From Vibrio maritimus (GTDB taxonomy: Bacteria > Pseudomonadota > Gammaproteobacteria > Enterobacterales > Vibrionaceae): DNA of 64,000 bases. Of this stretch, positions 35,744 through 45,695 are shown one piece after another. The notes below the pieces were generated by a model. The model did no database searches. It was not told the DNA's origin and saw nothing but the letters and a program-made list of their open reading frames with translations. The stretch's first letter is position 1. Every line of letters begins with the position of its first letter. The position numbers were made by a program, and so were the translations under genes. The DNA lies in assembly GCF_021441885.1 (NCBI RefSeq), contig NZ_CP090438.1, positions 2,046,001 to 2,110,000 of the forward strand, given 5' to 3'.

Positions 35744-38197
35744 TTATAGCGCATCCCTTAACGAATGAATCGGACTGTTTCGAATGAGCTTAAGAACAGG
35801 TAATGCACCTGCAACCACCAGCGCGGCCAAAGACCACAAACACGTCCCCAAGTACTGCCAAGGCACGATCTGTAGCTGAAGTGACCATCCAAAAGATTGC
35901 TTAATCACAATATCGACAATCAACTGAGCAAGTGCAATACCCAACGGCATGGCAATGGCCGCTGAAATCAAACCAAACACCAAAAGTTGCAAGCCGCCAA
36001 TTAGGACTAGTTCTTTTCCGGAGACACCAAGACACCGCAAAAGCGAGGTATGCTTTTGACGTGTTATCTCGCCAGCGATAGTTGCAAAGAAGATACCGAA
36101 CACCGCGATAACTAGGGTGATGTTCCCCAGTGTATCGGCAATAGCAAAGGTTCGATCAAACGTCGTCATTGCTTTGTTGTGAATCGACGTATTATCGTAA
36201 ATACGTTCGCTACTTAGGCGGAACGTAGACTGCAATCTTTGCTCGACAAACAGAGACTGGGATTTATCGTTAAGAACTGCCCCCAATGCAACATCACCGC
36301 TACCAGCAAGATTCGCTAACCAGCGATTTTGAGACAACAGCACTTGGTCATAGGGATTACCATAGTCGTAATACACGCCGACAACATGCCAGTTTTTGCC
36401 CAGCGGTGCTCCTAGATTGACATAATCGCCCGGTCTTAAGTCACGCTTCAATGCCATCGACTCACTGATCATCACACTGCGTGAATGATGTAAATGATAC
36501 CAATAGTTAGGGACAGCAATTTTCACTGTCAGCGCATCCATCTCACCATTGGAATCACCAGTACTCACGACTTGCATCAGTCCTGATTCTGTTGGTATCT
36601 CTTCTTCCCAGCGCCACCAGACTCGCTCTACCTCTGGCTGAGCTTCCAGCCAACGGCTCATGCGAACCGCACTGTTATTCGTTGGATAGACGTAGATATC
36701 CGCAGCCAATCTTTGAGTCAGCCATCGGTCGGTCGTGTCTCTAAAGCTACCCACCATAGTTTCAACGCCCATATTCGCCGCCATAGCCAGCATGAACGCC
36801 ATATTGGCAACACCACGATAGCTCATACTCGCCGCTGCATCAGCAAAGAACCAACGAAGTTTCACCCAGCGCAATGAATATGAGAACAGGGTGAATATCT
36901 TCCAGGTGATAAATGGGGTGATTAGGGCTACGCTGAGCAGCATTAATACAATGATGGCATAACCGGAGTTTTGCGACTTAGGCGCTTGGTAGATCGCGAT
37001 CGCAGCAACGCACAACCCACACGCGACAAATGCTTGCCAGGTGAACTCTGCGCCGGTAAAGCGCATTAAGGAAAGGCGCGCAGACAATCGAATCGGCTGC
37101 GTCTTAAGCAAGCGGATTAATGGCCAGCCACAAGAAATAATTGCACCCGACAGTGCGAGGACTAAGCTGTAGAGGCTCCACTCCCAACTCCAATCGATCG
37201 TCAAACCAATATTCGCGTCATAAAGATCGCTCAAGCTCTGTGAAACCGCAGGGATCAATTGATTAGCAAGTACTAGACCAAATACGTTTCCGCATAGCCA
37301 GCTTAAAAAGACCAGGACAGCGAGCTCTAAACACAGCGCCTGTGTCAACTGCCAGCCAGAGACACCCACTTGTCTTAGGTTACCTACCAATGGCTGTCTT
37401 TGTGCAAGCGAAAGTGACATTGCTTGATAGAAAATAAAGAGGCCCACTACAAACGACAGCATACTCATTGCTGACAAGTTGGTATGGAACGCAGCTGTCA
37501 GTGACTCTAACTCTGACTGCGAGCTACGCGACAGTGTCATCCCATTAGGAATCAACTTTCTTAGCTTCTCCAATTGAGCTGGGCTCATATCGCCACAAGC
37601 AATCACAGAGAGACCAGAGGATCGCTTGATCGCGCGAACCAAAGACATGTCAGCAACCACCTGCATCCCTTTGATGCCAGCTTTCTGATCAACCTTCACT
37701 GGTCCTAAGACAAGTCCACTATCAAGCGTAATAGAGTCGCCATCTTTCCAACCCTTGTGCTCGGCAAGATCTTGGCTAACAAGGATGGTGGTCGGTACTT
37801 TAATCAGGTCTTGCGAAGCGATGTCACCAATAGTGACTCTATGCTTTAGTTGCAGCAGCGAGATAGGATCAGCACCAACAAGGTTGAGTTCTATACCATC
37901 ATTGGTTGTCACTTTTTGGATATCAAACGGGACGCACTGCTTAAAGCCTTCACGTCGAAGTTGAATATAGAAACCTTGCGGGATCTTAGTTTCCGCATGT
38001 TTAGGACGAATGCGATAAGGTACCGGATTAGCAAACAAACGTTCGCCGCTGGCATAGGCTTGTTTGGCGTGGTGATTGATGGCCGTAACGCCCACCAAGA
38101 GTGAAACCCCTAGGGTTAAACCAAGCCAGACTAGAAGAATTTGAAGAGGATGGCGACGGTAGTGCCCAAGTAGTGCCTTAACTACGGGCCATAACAT
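35744..38197 (-). CDS. FtsX-type ABC transporter permease, large
   Basis: An 817-residue inner-membrane permease of the MacB/FtsX class in the long ten-helix form. One helix near residues 18-40, a large periplasmic domain, then clusters of helices in the middle (about 240-460) and at the end (about 690-815) with an FtsX domain in each. Such permeases usually move lipids or lipoproteins, or act as mechanotransmitters. I chose the ATG at 38197, preceded by AAGGGGGG at seven bases; this overlaps the ATPase gene by 20 bases. Its stop codon abuts the AttH-like gene, so the three are coupled. Confidence 0.85.
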   Translation of the reverse strand: MLWPVVKALLGHYRRHPLQILLVWLGLTLGVSLLVGVTAINHHAKQAYASGERLFANPVPYRIRPKHAETKIPQGFYIQLRREGFKQCVPFDIQKVTTNDGIELNLVGADPISLLQLKHRVTIGDIASQDLIKVPTTILVSQDLAEHKGWKDGDSITLDSGLVLGPVKVDQKAGIKGMQVVADMSLVRAIKRSSGLSVIACGDMSPAQLEKLRKLIPNGMTLSRSSQSELESLTAAFHTNLSAMSMLSFVVGLFIFYQAMSLSLAQRQPLVGNLRQVGVSGWQLTQALCLELAVLVFLSWLCGNVFGLVLANQLIPAVSQSLSDLYDANIGLTIDWSWEWSLYSLVLALSGAIISCGWPLIRLLKTQPIRLSARLSLMRFTGAEFTWQAFVACGLCVAAIAIYQAPKSQNSGYAIIVLMLLSVALITPFITWKIFTLFSYSLRWVKLRWFFADAAASMSYRGVANMAFMLAMAANMGVETMVGSFRDTTDRWLTQRLAADIYVYPTNNSAVRMSRWLEAQPEVERVWWRWEEEIPTESGLMQVVSTGDSNGEMDALTVKIAVPNYWYHLHHSRSVMISESMALKRDLRPGDYVNLGAPLGKNWHVVGVYYDYGNPYDQVLLSQNRWLANLAGSGDVALGAVLNDKSQSLFVEQRLQSTFRLSSERIYDNTSIHNKAMTTFDRTFAIADTLGNITLVIAVFGIFFATIAGEITRQKHTSLLRCLGVSGKELVLIGGLQLLVFGLISAAIAMPLGIALAQLIVDIVIKQSFGWSLQLQIVPWQYLGTCLWSLAALVVAGALPVLKLIRNSPIHSLRDAL

Positions 38198-38849
38198 GCA
38201 ATTGCCCCCCTTGAAGGCGAATCGATCCATCCATATGAGACGCCACCTTCTCACTGTGTGTGACGACCAACAGGGTACACTCTAGATGACGAGTCAGTGA
38301 GGTAAGAAGGCGCATGACCGCTTCAGCGTTGCGCTCATCGAGGCTTCCAGTTGGCTCATCCGCTAAGAGTATTTTAGGCTCCATATACAACGCACGAGCA
38401 ATCGCAGCACGCTGCTGCTGTCCACCCGAAATCTCTTCAGGGTAACGACCAAGCAAAGCCATCAAGTCGAGCGCAGACAAAATTTGACGCCATAGACCAC
38501 GGTCTTCAGGCAAGCCTTTGATCTGACGACAAAAGCGAATGTTATCGGCGATGTTCAAAGTAGGCAACAGGTTAAACTGCTGGAAAATATGGCCAATATT
38601 GTTGCGGCGATAAGCCGTACGTTGGCTTTCCTTGGCTTCGTGCATGGCAAAATCTGGGTACCAAATTTCACCGGAATCAACCTTATCAATGCCCGCAATC
38701 AAGTTCAGCAAAGTACTTTTGCCAGAGCCACTTTCGCCCATTAATGCCAACTGTTCACCTTGCGACAGGGTTAACTCTGCACTTTGCAGTACGGGATGAA
38801 ACTCACCACCGTCAATGTAGCCTTTGCTAAGGTCAGACAACTTAAGCAT
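38178..38849 (-). CDS. LolD-like ABC transporter ATPase
   Basis: A 223-residue ATPase of the LolD/MacB type with Walker A GESGSGKST, signature SGGQQQRAAIARAL, Walker B ILLADEPTGSLD and the H-loop VVTHSEKVA. First gene of the operon with the FtsX-type permease and the AttH-like protein, which together match the arrangement of att-type ABC systems. Divergent from the SDR gene at 39110. Confidence 0.9.
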   Translation of the reverse strand: MLKLSDLSKGYIDGGEFHPVLQSAELTLSQGEQLALMGESGSGKSTLLNLIAGIDKVDSGEIWYPDFAMHEAKESQRTAYRRNNIGHIFQQFNLLPTLNIADNIRFCRQIKGLPEDRGLWRQILSALDLMALLGRYPEEISGGQQQRAAIARALYMEPKILLADEPTGSLDERNAEAVMRLLTSLTRHLECTLLVVTHSEKVASHMDGSIRLQGGQLHVMARS

Positions 38850-39109
38850 TAATACTCTTTAAACAAACGAAAATTTGGACACTGAATCTACACTAAAAAC
38901 GCCTCACAAGGAAGGGTAATCACGGAGATAACCTGACTATTCTGCCCCTTCACTGCCAAGGCGAAACAAGGCACCAGTTTGTTACTGTTAGACCTGTCGA
39001 TTATTCGTGTTTCATTTCATTAAATAGCGATGAAATTTACACCAAGATTTTCTAAAAAGTCTGAAAATTGTGATAAGTTTTAGAGAGATAGTTTATTTGA
39101 GGGATACAA

Positions 39110-40534
39110 ATGAAGCGCGTTTTAGTCTTAGGAGCATCCGGTTACGTCGGATCTCAATTAATCCCTATTCTATTAGACCAAGGATACCAAGTCACCGCAG
39201 CCGCACGGCAGATTGATTACCTAAAAGCGCGGGTACTGCCCCACTCTCAACTGACATTCGAATATTTGGATCTTGCCGATCGAAATGCCACCCTTTCGTT
39301 GGTGCCTCAGTTCGATATCGTCTTTTTTCTTGTCCACGGCATGGCACATGGACATGATTTTCTCGACTACGAGCTCTCTCTAGCTCAAAACTTTCGGGAC
39401 GCCCTAGAGCTAAGCAACGTCCAACACGTGATTTATCTGAGTGCGATACAGCCGCAAACAGGAAACTCTGAGCACTTAGCGGCACGCAAAGCCACAGGCA
39501 AGCTACTTAGAACCAGTAAAGTCCCCATCACCGAGCTTCGTGCTGGTGTTATCATTGGTCCGGGCTCAGCCGCCTACGAAATAATGCGCGACTTTGTTTA
39601 TAACCTTCCTGTTTTGATTGCGCCTAAATGGGTGGAATCGAAAGCCAATCCAATCGCGCTTGAGAATCTGAACCATTACCTCATTGAACTCGCTAAAGAG
39701 ACGTCCCCGACTACTGAAATCTACGAAGTTGGCGGCCCAGATACTCTCTCCTACCGAGAGCAGTTTGCGACTATCTGCAAACAAATTGGCAAGCCACTGC
39801 GATTATGGGCTACCCCTCTTCTTACACCCAAGATTGCTTCCTATTGGCTCGGCGTCGTTACATCGGTACCATCGAGTATTGGCCGTGCACTCCTTGCAGG
39901 ATTGGAGCACGATTTCATTGCAGACTCTTCAGCAATTCGACAACGTTTCCCACAGACGTTGATTTCCTACGAGCAAGCGGTCAAAACCAGTATCGAACAA
40001 GACGGTAAGTTTATTCGAAGCAATGTATGGGGATTTGAACCAGCGGCACTCAGTCGTTGGCAAGCGGGTTACGGATACTACCCTAAGAAAACAGGCGCGA
40101 GCTTCACCACGTCCAAAACCGCCGAGCAACTTTGGGATGTGGTGAAAACCATTGGCGACCCTAAAGACAGTTACTTCTTCGCAAACATTCTGTGGCGTAC
40201 TCGAGAATGGCTAGATATCTTCTTCGGTGGAGGAAGACCTGTTAGGCGCTCCCCAGATGGACCTGAGCTAAAAGTGGGTGATTTTATTGACTCTTGGAAG
40301 GTCATTCGTTGCGAGCAGCCTTATTTCCTATCTCTGTTGTTTGGGATGAAAGGTCCAGGATTGGGTCGACTAGAGTTCACCATCACCGATCACGGAGATA
40401 AGAGAGAAATCAACATTAGCGCTTGGTGGCACCCTAAAGGCTTTTTGGGTCTTTTGTATTGGTTTGCCATGATGCCCGCTCACCTGTTTATCTTTAAAGG
40501 CATGGTGCGCGCGATTGTCCGCAAGGCGAAATAG
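39110..40534 (+). CDS. SDR fused to a DUF2867 domain
   Basis: A 474-residue two-domain protein. Residues 1-300 are an NAD(P)-binding atypical short-chain dehydrogenase (GASGYVGSQLI nucleotide motif) and residues 315-474 are DUF2867, a START-like ligand-binding fold that often follows this kind of SDR. A hydrophobic patch near the end (about 440-465) may touch the membrane. Function unknown. Start: ATG at 39110 with AGGGATACAA upstream. Single gene with a terminator. Confidence 0.82.
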   Translation: MKRVLVLGASGYVGSQLIPILLDQGYQVTAAARQIDYLKARVLPHSQLTFEYLDLADRNATLSLVPQFDIVFFLVHGMAHGHDFLDYELSLAQNFRDALELSNVQHVIYLSAIQPQTGNSEHLAARKATGKLLRTSKVPITELRAGVIIGPGSAAYEIMRDFVYNLPVLIAPKWVESKANPIALENLNHYLIELAKETSPTTEIYEVGGPDTLSYREQFATICKQIGKPLRLWATPLLTPKIASYWLGVVTSVPSSIGRALLAGLEHDFIADSSAIRQRFPQTLISYEQAVKTSIEQDGKFIRSNVWGFEPAALSRWQAGYGYYPKKTGASFTTSKTAEQLWDVVKTIGDPKDSYFFANILWRTREWLDIFFGGGRPVRRSPDGPELKVGDFIDSWKVIRCEQPYFLSLLFGMKGPGLGRLEFTITDHGDKREINISAWWHPKGFLGLLYWFAMMPAHLFIFKGMVRAIVRKAK

Positions 40535-40564
40535 AAGCTCACAATTACGCGTTATCAAAACGAA

Positions 40565-40596
40565 AAAAGCGTAGCCATTTAGCTACGCTTTTCTTG
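40565..40596. terminator. Terminator after the SDR gene
   Basis: Stem AAAAGCGTAGC/GCTACGCTTTT with loop CATTTA; A-rich left and T-rich right sides suggest action on both strands. Confidence 0.85.
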
Positions 40597-40609
40597 TTAA
40601 ATCAGTCTA

Positions 40610-41263
40610 CTATGCCTTGAAAGAGAGTGGGATCTCGGCAAGCTGCGTACCTTGATTCAATGGATATACTAGGTACTCGCCGTGGTACTTCACCTTAGAC
40701 TTATAATCAGTGACTTTATGAAGCATAAAGCCCGCTTCATACGCCTTAGTAATAAACTCTGCGTGGTTACCGCGGATAAACCAACTCATCGGTTTTATGA
40801 GGTTCTCGCCTTCAAAACAATCATCACATTGGTTAGCGCATACCGCAAACGAGTTGGCGCCGTCAGTAAAGAACTGCACTTTGCTGCCATCCGTCAGCAC
40901 TTCTGAAGTACATACCCCCCAACCTGCCGCTTCCATATCATCAATGAACTGCTCAATCATTTTGTCTGTAATTGGAACGATGTCGCCACCAAAAAAGCCA
41001 GCATAGTATGCAGAGATGCGCTTAAATGTCGGCTCTAGCATGGAATCATTGCCTTTAGAGCGTCCTGTTTTTTGCCATTGAACTAAGTTGGCACTGGTCG
41101 CTTTACCAAAACGTTGAGTCTTAATGGCACGAGTCACCCACCTTACAAGGAAGTGATTGTTCGTTACAGGCGAGTTAATCAGCTTACCTGAAGCGTGCTC
41201 TGCCGCTAACTCTTCTAAAGCTGAGTTCACGACCATTTGAATTTCTGAATAATATGCAGACAT
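40610..41263 (-). CDS. DUF2913 family protein
   Basis: A 217-residue cytoplasmic protein of the DUF2913 family, largely limited to Vibrio and relatives, function unknown. Typical start: YYSEIQMVVNSALEELAAEH followed by NNHFLVRWVTRAIKTQRFG. The ATG at 41263 shares one base with the stop codon of the upstream pump gene (TAATG), so it is translated as its second cistron; longer frames are rejected on that basis. A CxxCDDCF segment near residue 150 could bind metal (inference). Confidence 0.8.
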   Translation of the reverse strand: MSAYYSEIQMVVNSALEELAAEHASGKLINSPVTNNHFLVRWVTRAIKTQRFGKATSANLVQWQKTGRSKGNDSMLEPTFKRISAYYAGFFGGDIVPITDKMIEQFIDDMEAAGWGVCTSEVLTDGSKVQFFTDGANSFAVCANQCDDCFEGENLIKPMSWFIRGNHAEFITKAYEAGFMLHKVTDYKSKVKYHGEYLVYPLNQGTQLAEIPLSFKA

Positions 41264-42468
41264 TATGCTTTCTTTCCCAACGTCCAATACAAGGCGGCGG
41301 ATAATACCGAACAAATTGCCATTAATGCAATCATTGGCCACTCGGTGCCACCAGGTAAAAAGGCAACAATCGCCCCAACAACAGAGCCGGTACCAAATCG
41401 TAACGTACCAGCGAGTGACGATGCCGTGCCCGCCATTGTCGGGTAACCACTTAATAATAACCCCATGGCGTTACTGCCGATCGTCGACAGGGTTCCAACA
41501 AACAGCATCACAAATGGCACAATGCCCCAGATACCAAGTCCGAACACACCGCTCACCAGAAGTCCCATCCCAGCAACTAGCTGAACACCGATACCAAAAC
41601 GCAGCATTCCATGCAGCCCGACTTTCTTAACCAAACGACCATTGATACTCGTCATGATAATCATAGTCACAATATTAAGGCCGAACAGATAGCCAAACTG
41701 GTCAGGTGATACGCCATAGATATCAATATAGACAAATGATCCAGCAGTTAGGAATGCGAACATCCCTGCAAATGAAAACGCGCCCGAGAAAATAAGTCCC
41801 ATAGCGACCGGATTTTGACACAGGCGTAAATAGTTCTTGATGGTCGTTCGAAAACGCAGCGGTTGTCTGTTTTCTGGTGCCAGCGTTTCCGGAATTTTCC
41901 ACAGCACAGCGGCGATCACCACCACCGAAAAGCCTGTCAGTACCCAAAAAATCGAGCGCCAGCCAAACCAAACAGCCAGGTGACCTCCAATCATAGGCGC
42001 GACCAAAGGTGCCAGCGTGATCACAAGCGTAACGAACGACATAGTGCGCGCGAAATCTTCTTTATCGAACATATCACGCACGACGGCCTGAATGATCACT
42101 GCCGCCGCAGCACCTGCAAAACCTTGTGCAGTTCGAACCAGAGTCAAAGACTCAATGCTGGTCGTCGTCGCACATACGGCAGACGCAACGCCAAAGAAAA
42201 ACACGCCAAATAACAGGATTGGTCTTCGACCAAAACTATCAGCAAGCGGACCATGCAAAAGCTGTCCAATAGCAAACCCAGCGGTATACACAGTTAACGT
42301 GATCTGCACAGCGCCAGCAGTGACACCCATATCCTGTGCGATCGTTGGCATCGCAGGTAGGTACATGTCAATCGCCAGCGGCGTCAACGCGCCAATAGCG
42401 CCAAGCACTAAAAACAGTAACAAACCAAGTTGAGGTGTATTGGGCTGCGATGTGGTTTGAGAACTCAT
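41263..42468 (-). CDS. bcr: Bcr/CflA-type MFS drug exporter
   Basis: A 401-residue inner-membrane proton-driven exporter with 12 helices. Landmarks: LTPLAIDMYLPAMP in helix 1, GPLADSFGRRPILLFG in the loop between helices 2 and 3, and RTAQGFAGAAAAVI in helix 4. I chose the ATG at 42468 with AGGAG four bases upstream; a longer frame to 42519 has no ribosome-binding site. Located next to rsuA as in E. coli (bcr-rsuA), which supports the name. Confidence 0.9.
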   Translation of the reverse strand: MSSQTTSQPNTPQLGLLLFLVLGAIGALTPLAIDMYLPAMPTIAQDMGVTAGAVQITLTVYTAGFAIGQLLHGPLADSFGRRPILLFGVFFFGVASAVCATTTSIESLTLVRTAQGFAGAAAAVIIQAVVRDMFDKEDFARTMSFVTLVITLAPLVAPMIGGHLAVWFGWRSIFWVLTGFSVVVIAAVLWKIPETLAPENRQPLRFRTTIKNYLRLCQNPVAMGLIFSGAFSFAGMFAFLTAGSFVYIDIYGVSPDQFGYLFGLNIVTMIIMTSINGRLVKKVGLHGMLRFGIGVQLVAGMGLLVSGVFGLGIWGIVPFVMLFVGTLSTIGSNAMGLLLSGYPTMAGTASSLAGTLRFGTGSVVGAIVAFLPGGTEWPMIALMAICSVLSAALYWTLGKKA

Positions 42469-42684
42469 ATCGCTCCTAACAAAACGTCGATGAGCCGCAT
42501 TCCTTGCTTTTATGCTCATGTTTTACTCAACTTCCCGTTGAGTGAGAATGGTTGTGAAAAGGGCCGCGAGAATAGGAAGGTCGTCAGCGTAATACCGAAC
42601 CGGTGTTAGTGCTGATTAAATTGAAGGCTCGCGACCATTGCATTCACAGGGTGAATCTAAACTTTGTAAATCAAACTATTAGTA

Positions 42685-43383
42685 TTACTTTTTCCAGACT
42701 GAGTCAATTTCTTCTTGAGTGAGATAGCGATACTCGCCAGGCTCTAGCATATCATCCAAAACGATGTCACCAACGCTCTCTCGGTGCAAACCTTCAACCT
42801 TATTGCCAAGTGCCGCAAACATGCGCTTAACTTGGTGGTATTTGCCTTCATGAATCGTCAGCAGAACTTCTTTATCGTCGATAACCTCAAGCTGCGCCGG
42901 AAGAGTCGGTGCTTTTTCATTTCTGAGCTCAATCCCCTCTTCAAACGCTTTCTGATAATTAGGCTGAACAGGGTCTGCCAACCAGACTCGATAAGTCTTC
43001 GCACACTTGTGTTTTGGTGAGGTGATTCTGTGAGACCACTGACCGTCGTCAGTGATTAAAACCAAACCTGTTGTATCCACATCTAGTCGACCAGCAAAGT
43101 GAAGGTTTTCCATCTTCACTTCATCGAGCAACATAAAAGCGGTGTGGTTAAATCCATCTTCATGAGAACAAACAAAGCCATCTGGCTTAAATAACATAAT
43201 GTAGCGAGGGCCTTGCATACGAACCTCACGATCCTGCCACTCAACACTGCTCTCTTCCGTAACCTTGAATGCACCACTCTTTTGAATCACACCATCTACG
43301 GTCACATCACCAGATTTGATGATTTTTGTGGCTTCTTTACGTGTTGCGCCTAACGCGTCACACAAAAACTTATCTAAACGCAT
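42685..43383 (-). CDS. rsuA: 16S rRNA pseudouridine-516 synthase
   Basis: Converts U516 of 16S rRNA to pseudouridine. The 232 residues hold an N-terminal S4 RNA-binding domain (1-60) and the RsuA catalytic domain with the catalytic aspartate in AGRLDVDTTGLVLIT (about D101), plus KTYRVWL and EGKYHQVKRMFAA. I chose the ATG at 43383 (MRLDKFLCDALG), with GAGGT upstream. Divergent from radD, as in enteric bacteria. Confidence 0.95.
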   Translation of the reverse strand: MRLDKFLCDALGATRKEATKIIKSGDVTVDGVIQKSGAFKVTEESSVEWQDREVRMQGPRYIMLFKPDGFVCSHEDGFNHTAFMLLDEVKMENLHFAGRLDVDTTGLVLITDDGQWSHRITSPKHKCAKTYRVWLADPVQPNYQKAFEEGIELRNEKAPTLPAQLEVIDDKEVLLTIHEGKYHQVKRMFAALGNKVEGLHRESVGDIVLDDMLEPGEYRYLTQEEIDSVWKK

Positions 43384-43453
43384 GAATACCTCGTTTTCAT
43401 TTCGTGGGGTATTATAGAGGGGTTTTTCAAAATGTAGAGTAAAACTGAGCCGT

Positions 43454-45190
43454 ATGTACACGCTTCGACCTTATCAAGCCGACTCCGTTAAAGCCGTTAT
43501 CCATTATTTCCGTAAAAATGACACGCCTGCTGTTATCGTGCTGCCAACTGGAGCCGGTAAAAGCTTGGTCATTGCCGAACTCGCGCGTCTCGCGCGTGGC
43601 AGAGTATTAGTGCTTGCTCATGTGAAAGAACTCGTTGAGCAAAACCACGCCAAATACGAAGGATACGGTCTCAAAGGCTCCATTTTCTCAGCAGGTCTCG
43701 GGCGCAAAGAAACCTCTGAACAGGTTGTCTTTGCTTCCGTACAGTCTGTGGTCCGAAACCTAGATGCATTTGCAAATCAATTTTCACTATTAGTGATTGA
43801 TGAGTGTCACCGCGTACCGGAAACCAAAACCTCCAGTTACCAAAAAGTGATAAGCCACTTATGCGAGATTAACCCTGGCATTAAAATCCTAGGACTTACT
43901 GCAACGCCCTACCGACTTGGAGTGGGCTGGATCTATCAATATCACACTAAAGGCTTGGTTCGAAGCGACGAACCCCGCTTCTTTAAAGACTGTATTTTCG
44001 AGCTTCCTATTCAATACTTGCTCGACGAAGGTTTTCTAACACCCGCCAAACTGATCGATGCCCCAGTGCTGAGTTATGACTTCTCGCAGTTAAAACCCAC
44101 CAGCATGGGTAAATACAAAGAGTCGGAGATGGACTTGGTTATCGAACAGTCCAAACGCGCGACCCCACAAATCGTGGAGCAAATCATCCGCTACAGTGAA
44201 GATAAACAAGGCGTGATGATTTTCGCGGCAACTGTGCGTCACGCGCAAGAAATCCTTTCTTTATTACCCGAGGATTCTAGTCAAATCGTCATCGGTGACA
44301 CGCCGACACCTGAACGCGATGACATCATCAATCGATTTAAACAACGAGAGATAAAGTTTTTAGTCAACGTATCGGTACTGACCACAGGCTTTGATGCGCC
44401 GCATGTTGATTTGATCGCAATTCTTCGACCAACCGAGTCGGTCAGCCTGTATCAGCAGATTGTCGGTCGTGGTCTTCGTCTTTCTGATGGTAAAACCGAG
44501 TGTTTGGTACTTGATTATGCGGGCAACACGTATGATCTCTACCAACCCGAAGTCGGTAATCCAAAGCCAGACTCAGACTCCGAAATCATCACCATTCCCT
44601 GCCCTGCTTGCGGCTTCAACAACGACTTCTGGGGCAAACTCGATGCCAATGGCTTTTTGATTGAGCACTTTGGTCGCAAATGCCAAGGCTACTTTACCGA
44701 TGAAGAGACCGGCGAGCGAGAGCACTGCGACTACCGATTTAGAGCCAAGTACTGTAATGAATGCGGGGCTGACAACGACATTGCAGCGAGAATTTGTCAC
44801 GAGTGCGATGCAACTTTGGTCGATCCAGATAAAAAGCTAAAAGAGGCCCTCAATCTCAAAGATGCTCTGGTGTTCGAATGTGTTGATATGAACCTTCAAG
44901 TCCACAAAGACGACAAAGGAAAAAGTAGCCTTAGAGTCAACTATACTGGCGATAACGATGCGCAAGTCAGCGAGTTTTGGTCTTTGACTACGAAAAAGCA
45001 AAAACAAACCTTTCTATCTAAGTTCGTTCGTCCTCATTTAGCCGACAAACATAGAGAGTTTGATGCCACATCGCCGACCAAGGTGGTCAACAACCAGCAC
45101 AGATTCAGATTACCAGCGTTTGTCATCGCCCGTAAAAGCGGACGTTTTTGGAAAATGCGCGATAAAGTATTTGATGATGAGTTAAACTAA
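43454..45190 (+). CDS. radD: DEAD/DEAH-type helicase RadD
   Basis: Superfamily 2 ATPase (YejH) involved in double-strand-break repair and handling of recombination intermediates. A 578-residue protein: Q-like LRPYQADSV, Walker A LPTGAGKS, motif II DECH in LLVIDECHRVP, motif III LTATPYRLG, and motif VI QIVGRGLRLS in the second lobe. Next comes a cysteine-rich zinc-finger region (about 377-455, with CPACGFNN, CNECGADN, CHECDAT). Length agrees with the 586-residue E. coli protein. Confidence 0.94.
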   Translation: MYTLRPYQADSVKAVIHYFRKNDTPAVIVLPTGAGKSLVIAELARLARGRVLVLAHVKELVEQNHAKYEGYGLKGSIFSAGLGRKETSEQVVFASVQSVVRNLDAFANQFSLLVIDECHRVPETKTSSYQKVISHLCEINPGIKILGLTATPYRLGVGWIYQYHTKGLVRSDEPRFFKDCIFELPIQYLLDEGFLTPAKLIDAPVLSYDFSQLKPTSMGKYKESEMDLVIEQSKRATPQIVEQIIRYSEDKQGVMIFAATVRHAQEILSLLPEDSSQIVIGDTPTPERDDIINRFKQREIKFLVNVSVLTTGFDAPHVDLIAILRPTESVSLYQQIVGRGLRLSDGKTECLVLDYAGNTYDLYQPEVGNPKPDSDSEIITIPCPACGFNNDFWGKLDANGFLIEHFGRKCQGYFTDEETGEREHCDYRFRAKYCNECGADNDIAARICHECDATLVDPDKKLKEALNLKDALVFECVDMNLQVHKDDKGKSSLRVNYTGDNDAQVSEFWSLTTKKQKQTFLSKFVRPHLADKHREFDATSPTKVVNNQHRFRLPAFVIARKSGRFWKMRDKVFDDELN

Positions 45191-45262
45191 AAAACCGTTC
45201 AGGTTTGATTCATATTTCACGTTTTATATTAATACCATGTTCGATAATGCTGAGATCTTGCT

Positions 45263-45670
45263 ATGCCTAACCAAGTGAATAAAGCCCTTGCCACACTTGC
45301 TATTTTTACCTCAATAGCGACACCGCTGGTTGCTCATGCAAACTTTTTTTCTGACAACCCAAGCGGCCATGAACTCGTTCAAGATGTTGAAACGGGCGAT
45401 ACGCGTATTGAGTTTGAAGAAGATCAGGACGAGGTCTATGAAGCGGTTCAGCAAGGTCTTATAAAACCTTTTTCCGAGCTGTTTGCGACGGTAGAAAACG
45501 ACCTTAACGGTCGAGTCATCAAGGTCGAGCTAGAAGAAGACGATGATGAGTGGATCTACGAGCTAAAGCTTTTACATGACCAGGACATCATTAAAGTCGA
45601 ATACAACGCGGCAACACTGGAGATGATGGAGATCAAAGGCCATAATCTACAACGAGTTATCAAGAAATAA
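45263..45670 (+). CDS. PepSY-domain periplasmic protein
   Basis: A 135-residue exported protein with a signal peptide (about 1-26, ending VAHA) and a PepSY-like domain (about 45-130, rich in acidic residues and ending VEYNAATLEMMEIKGHN). PepSY proteins may inhibit peptidases or act as sensor partners. It lies 25 bases before a two-component pair on the same strand, so it may be co-transcribed and act as an accessory to the sensor (inference). Confidence 0.78.
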   Translation: MPNQVNKALATLAIFTSIATPLVAHANFFSDNPSGHELVQDVETGDTRIEFEEDQDEVYEAVQQGLIKPFSELFATVENDLNGRVIKVELEEDDDEWIYELKLLHDQDIIKVEYNAATLEMMEIKGHNLQRVIKK

Positions 45671-45695
45671 CGTTACCAATAAAAAGAGAAAAATA

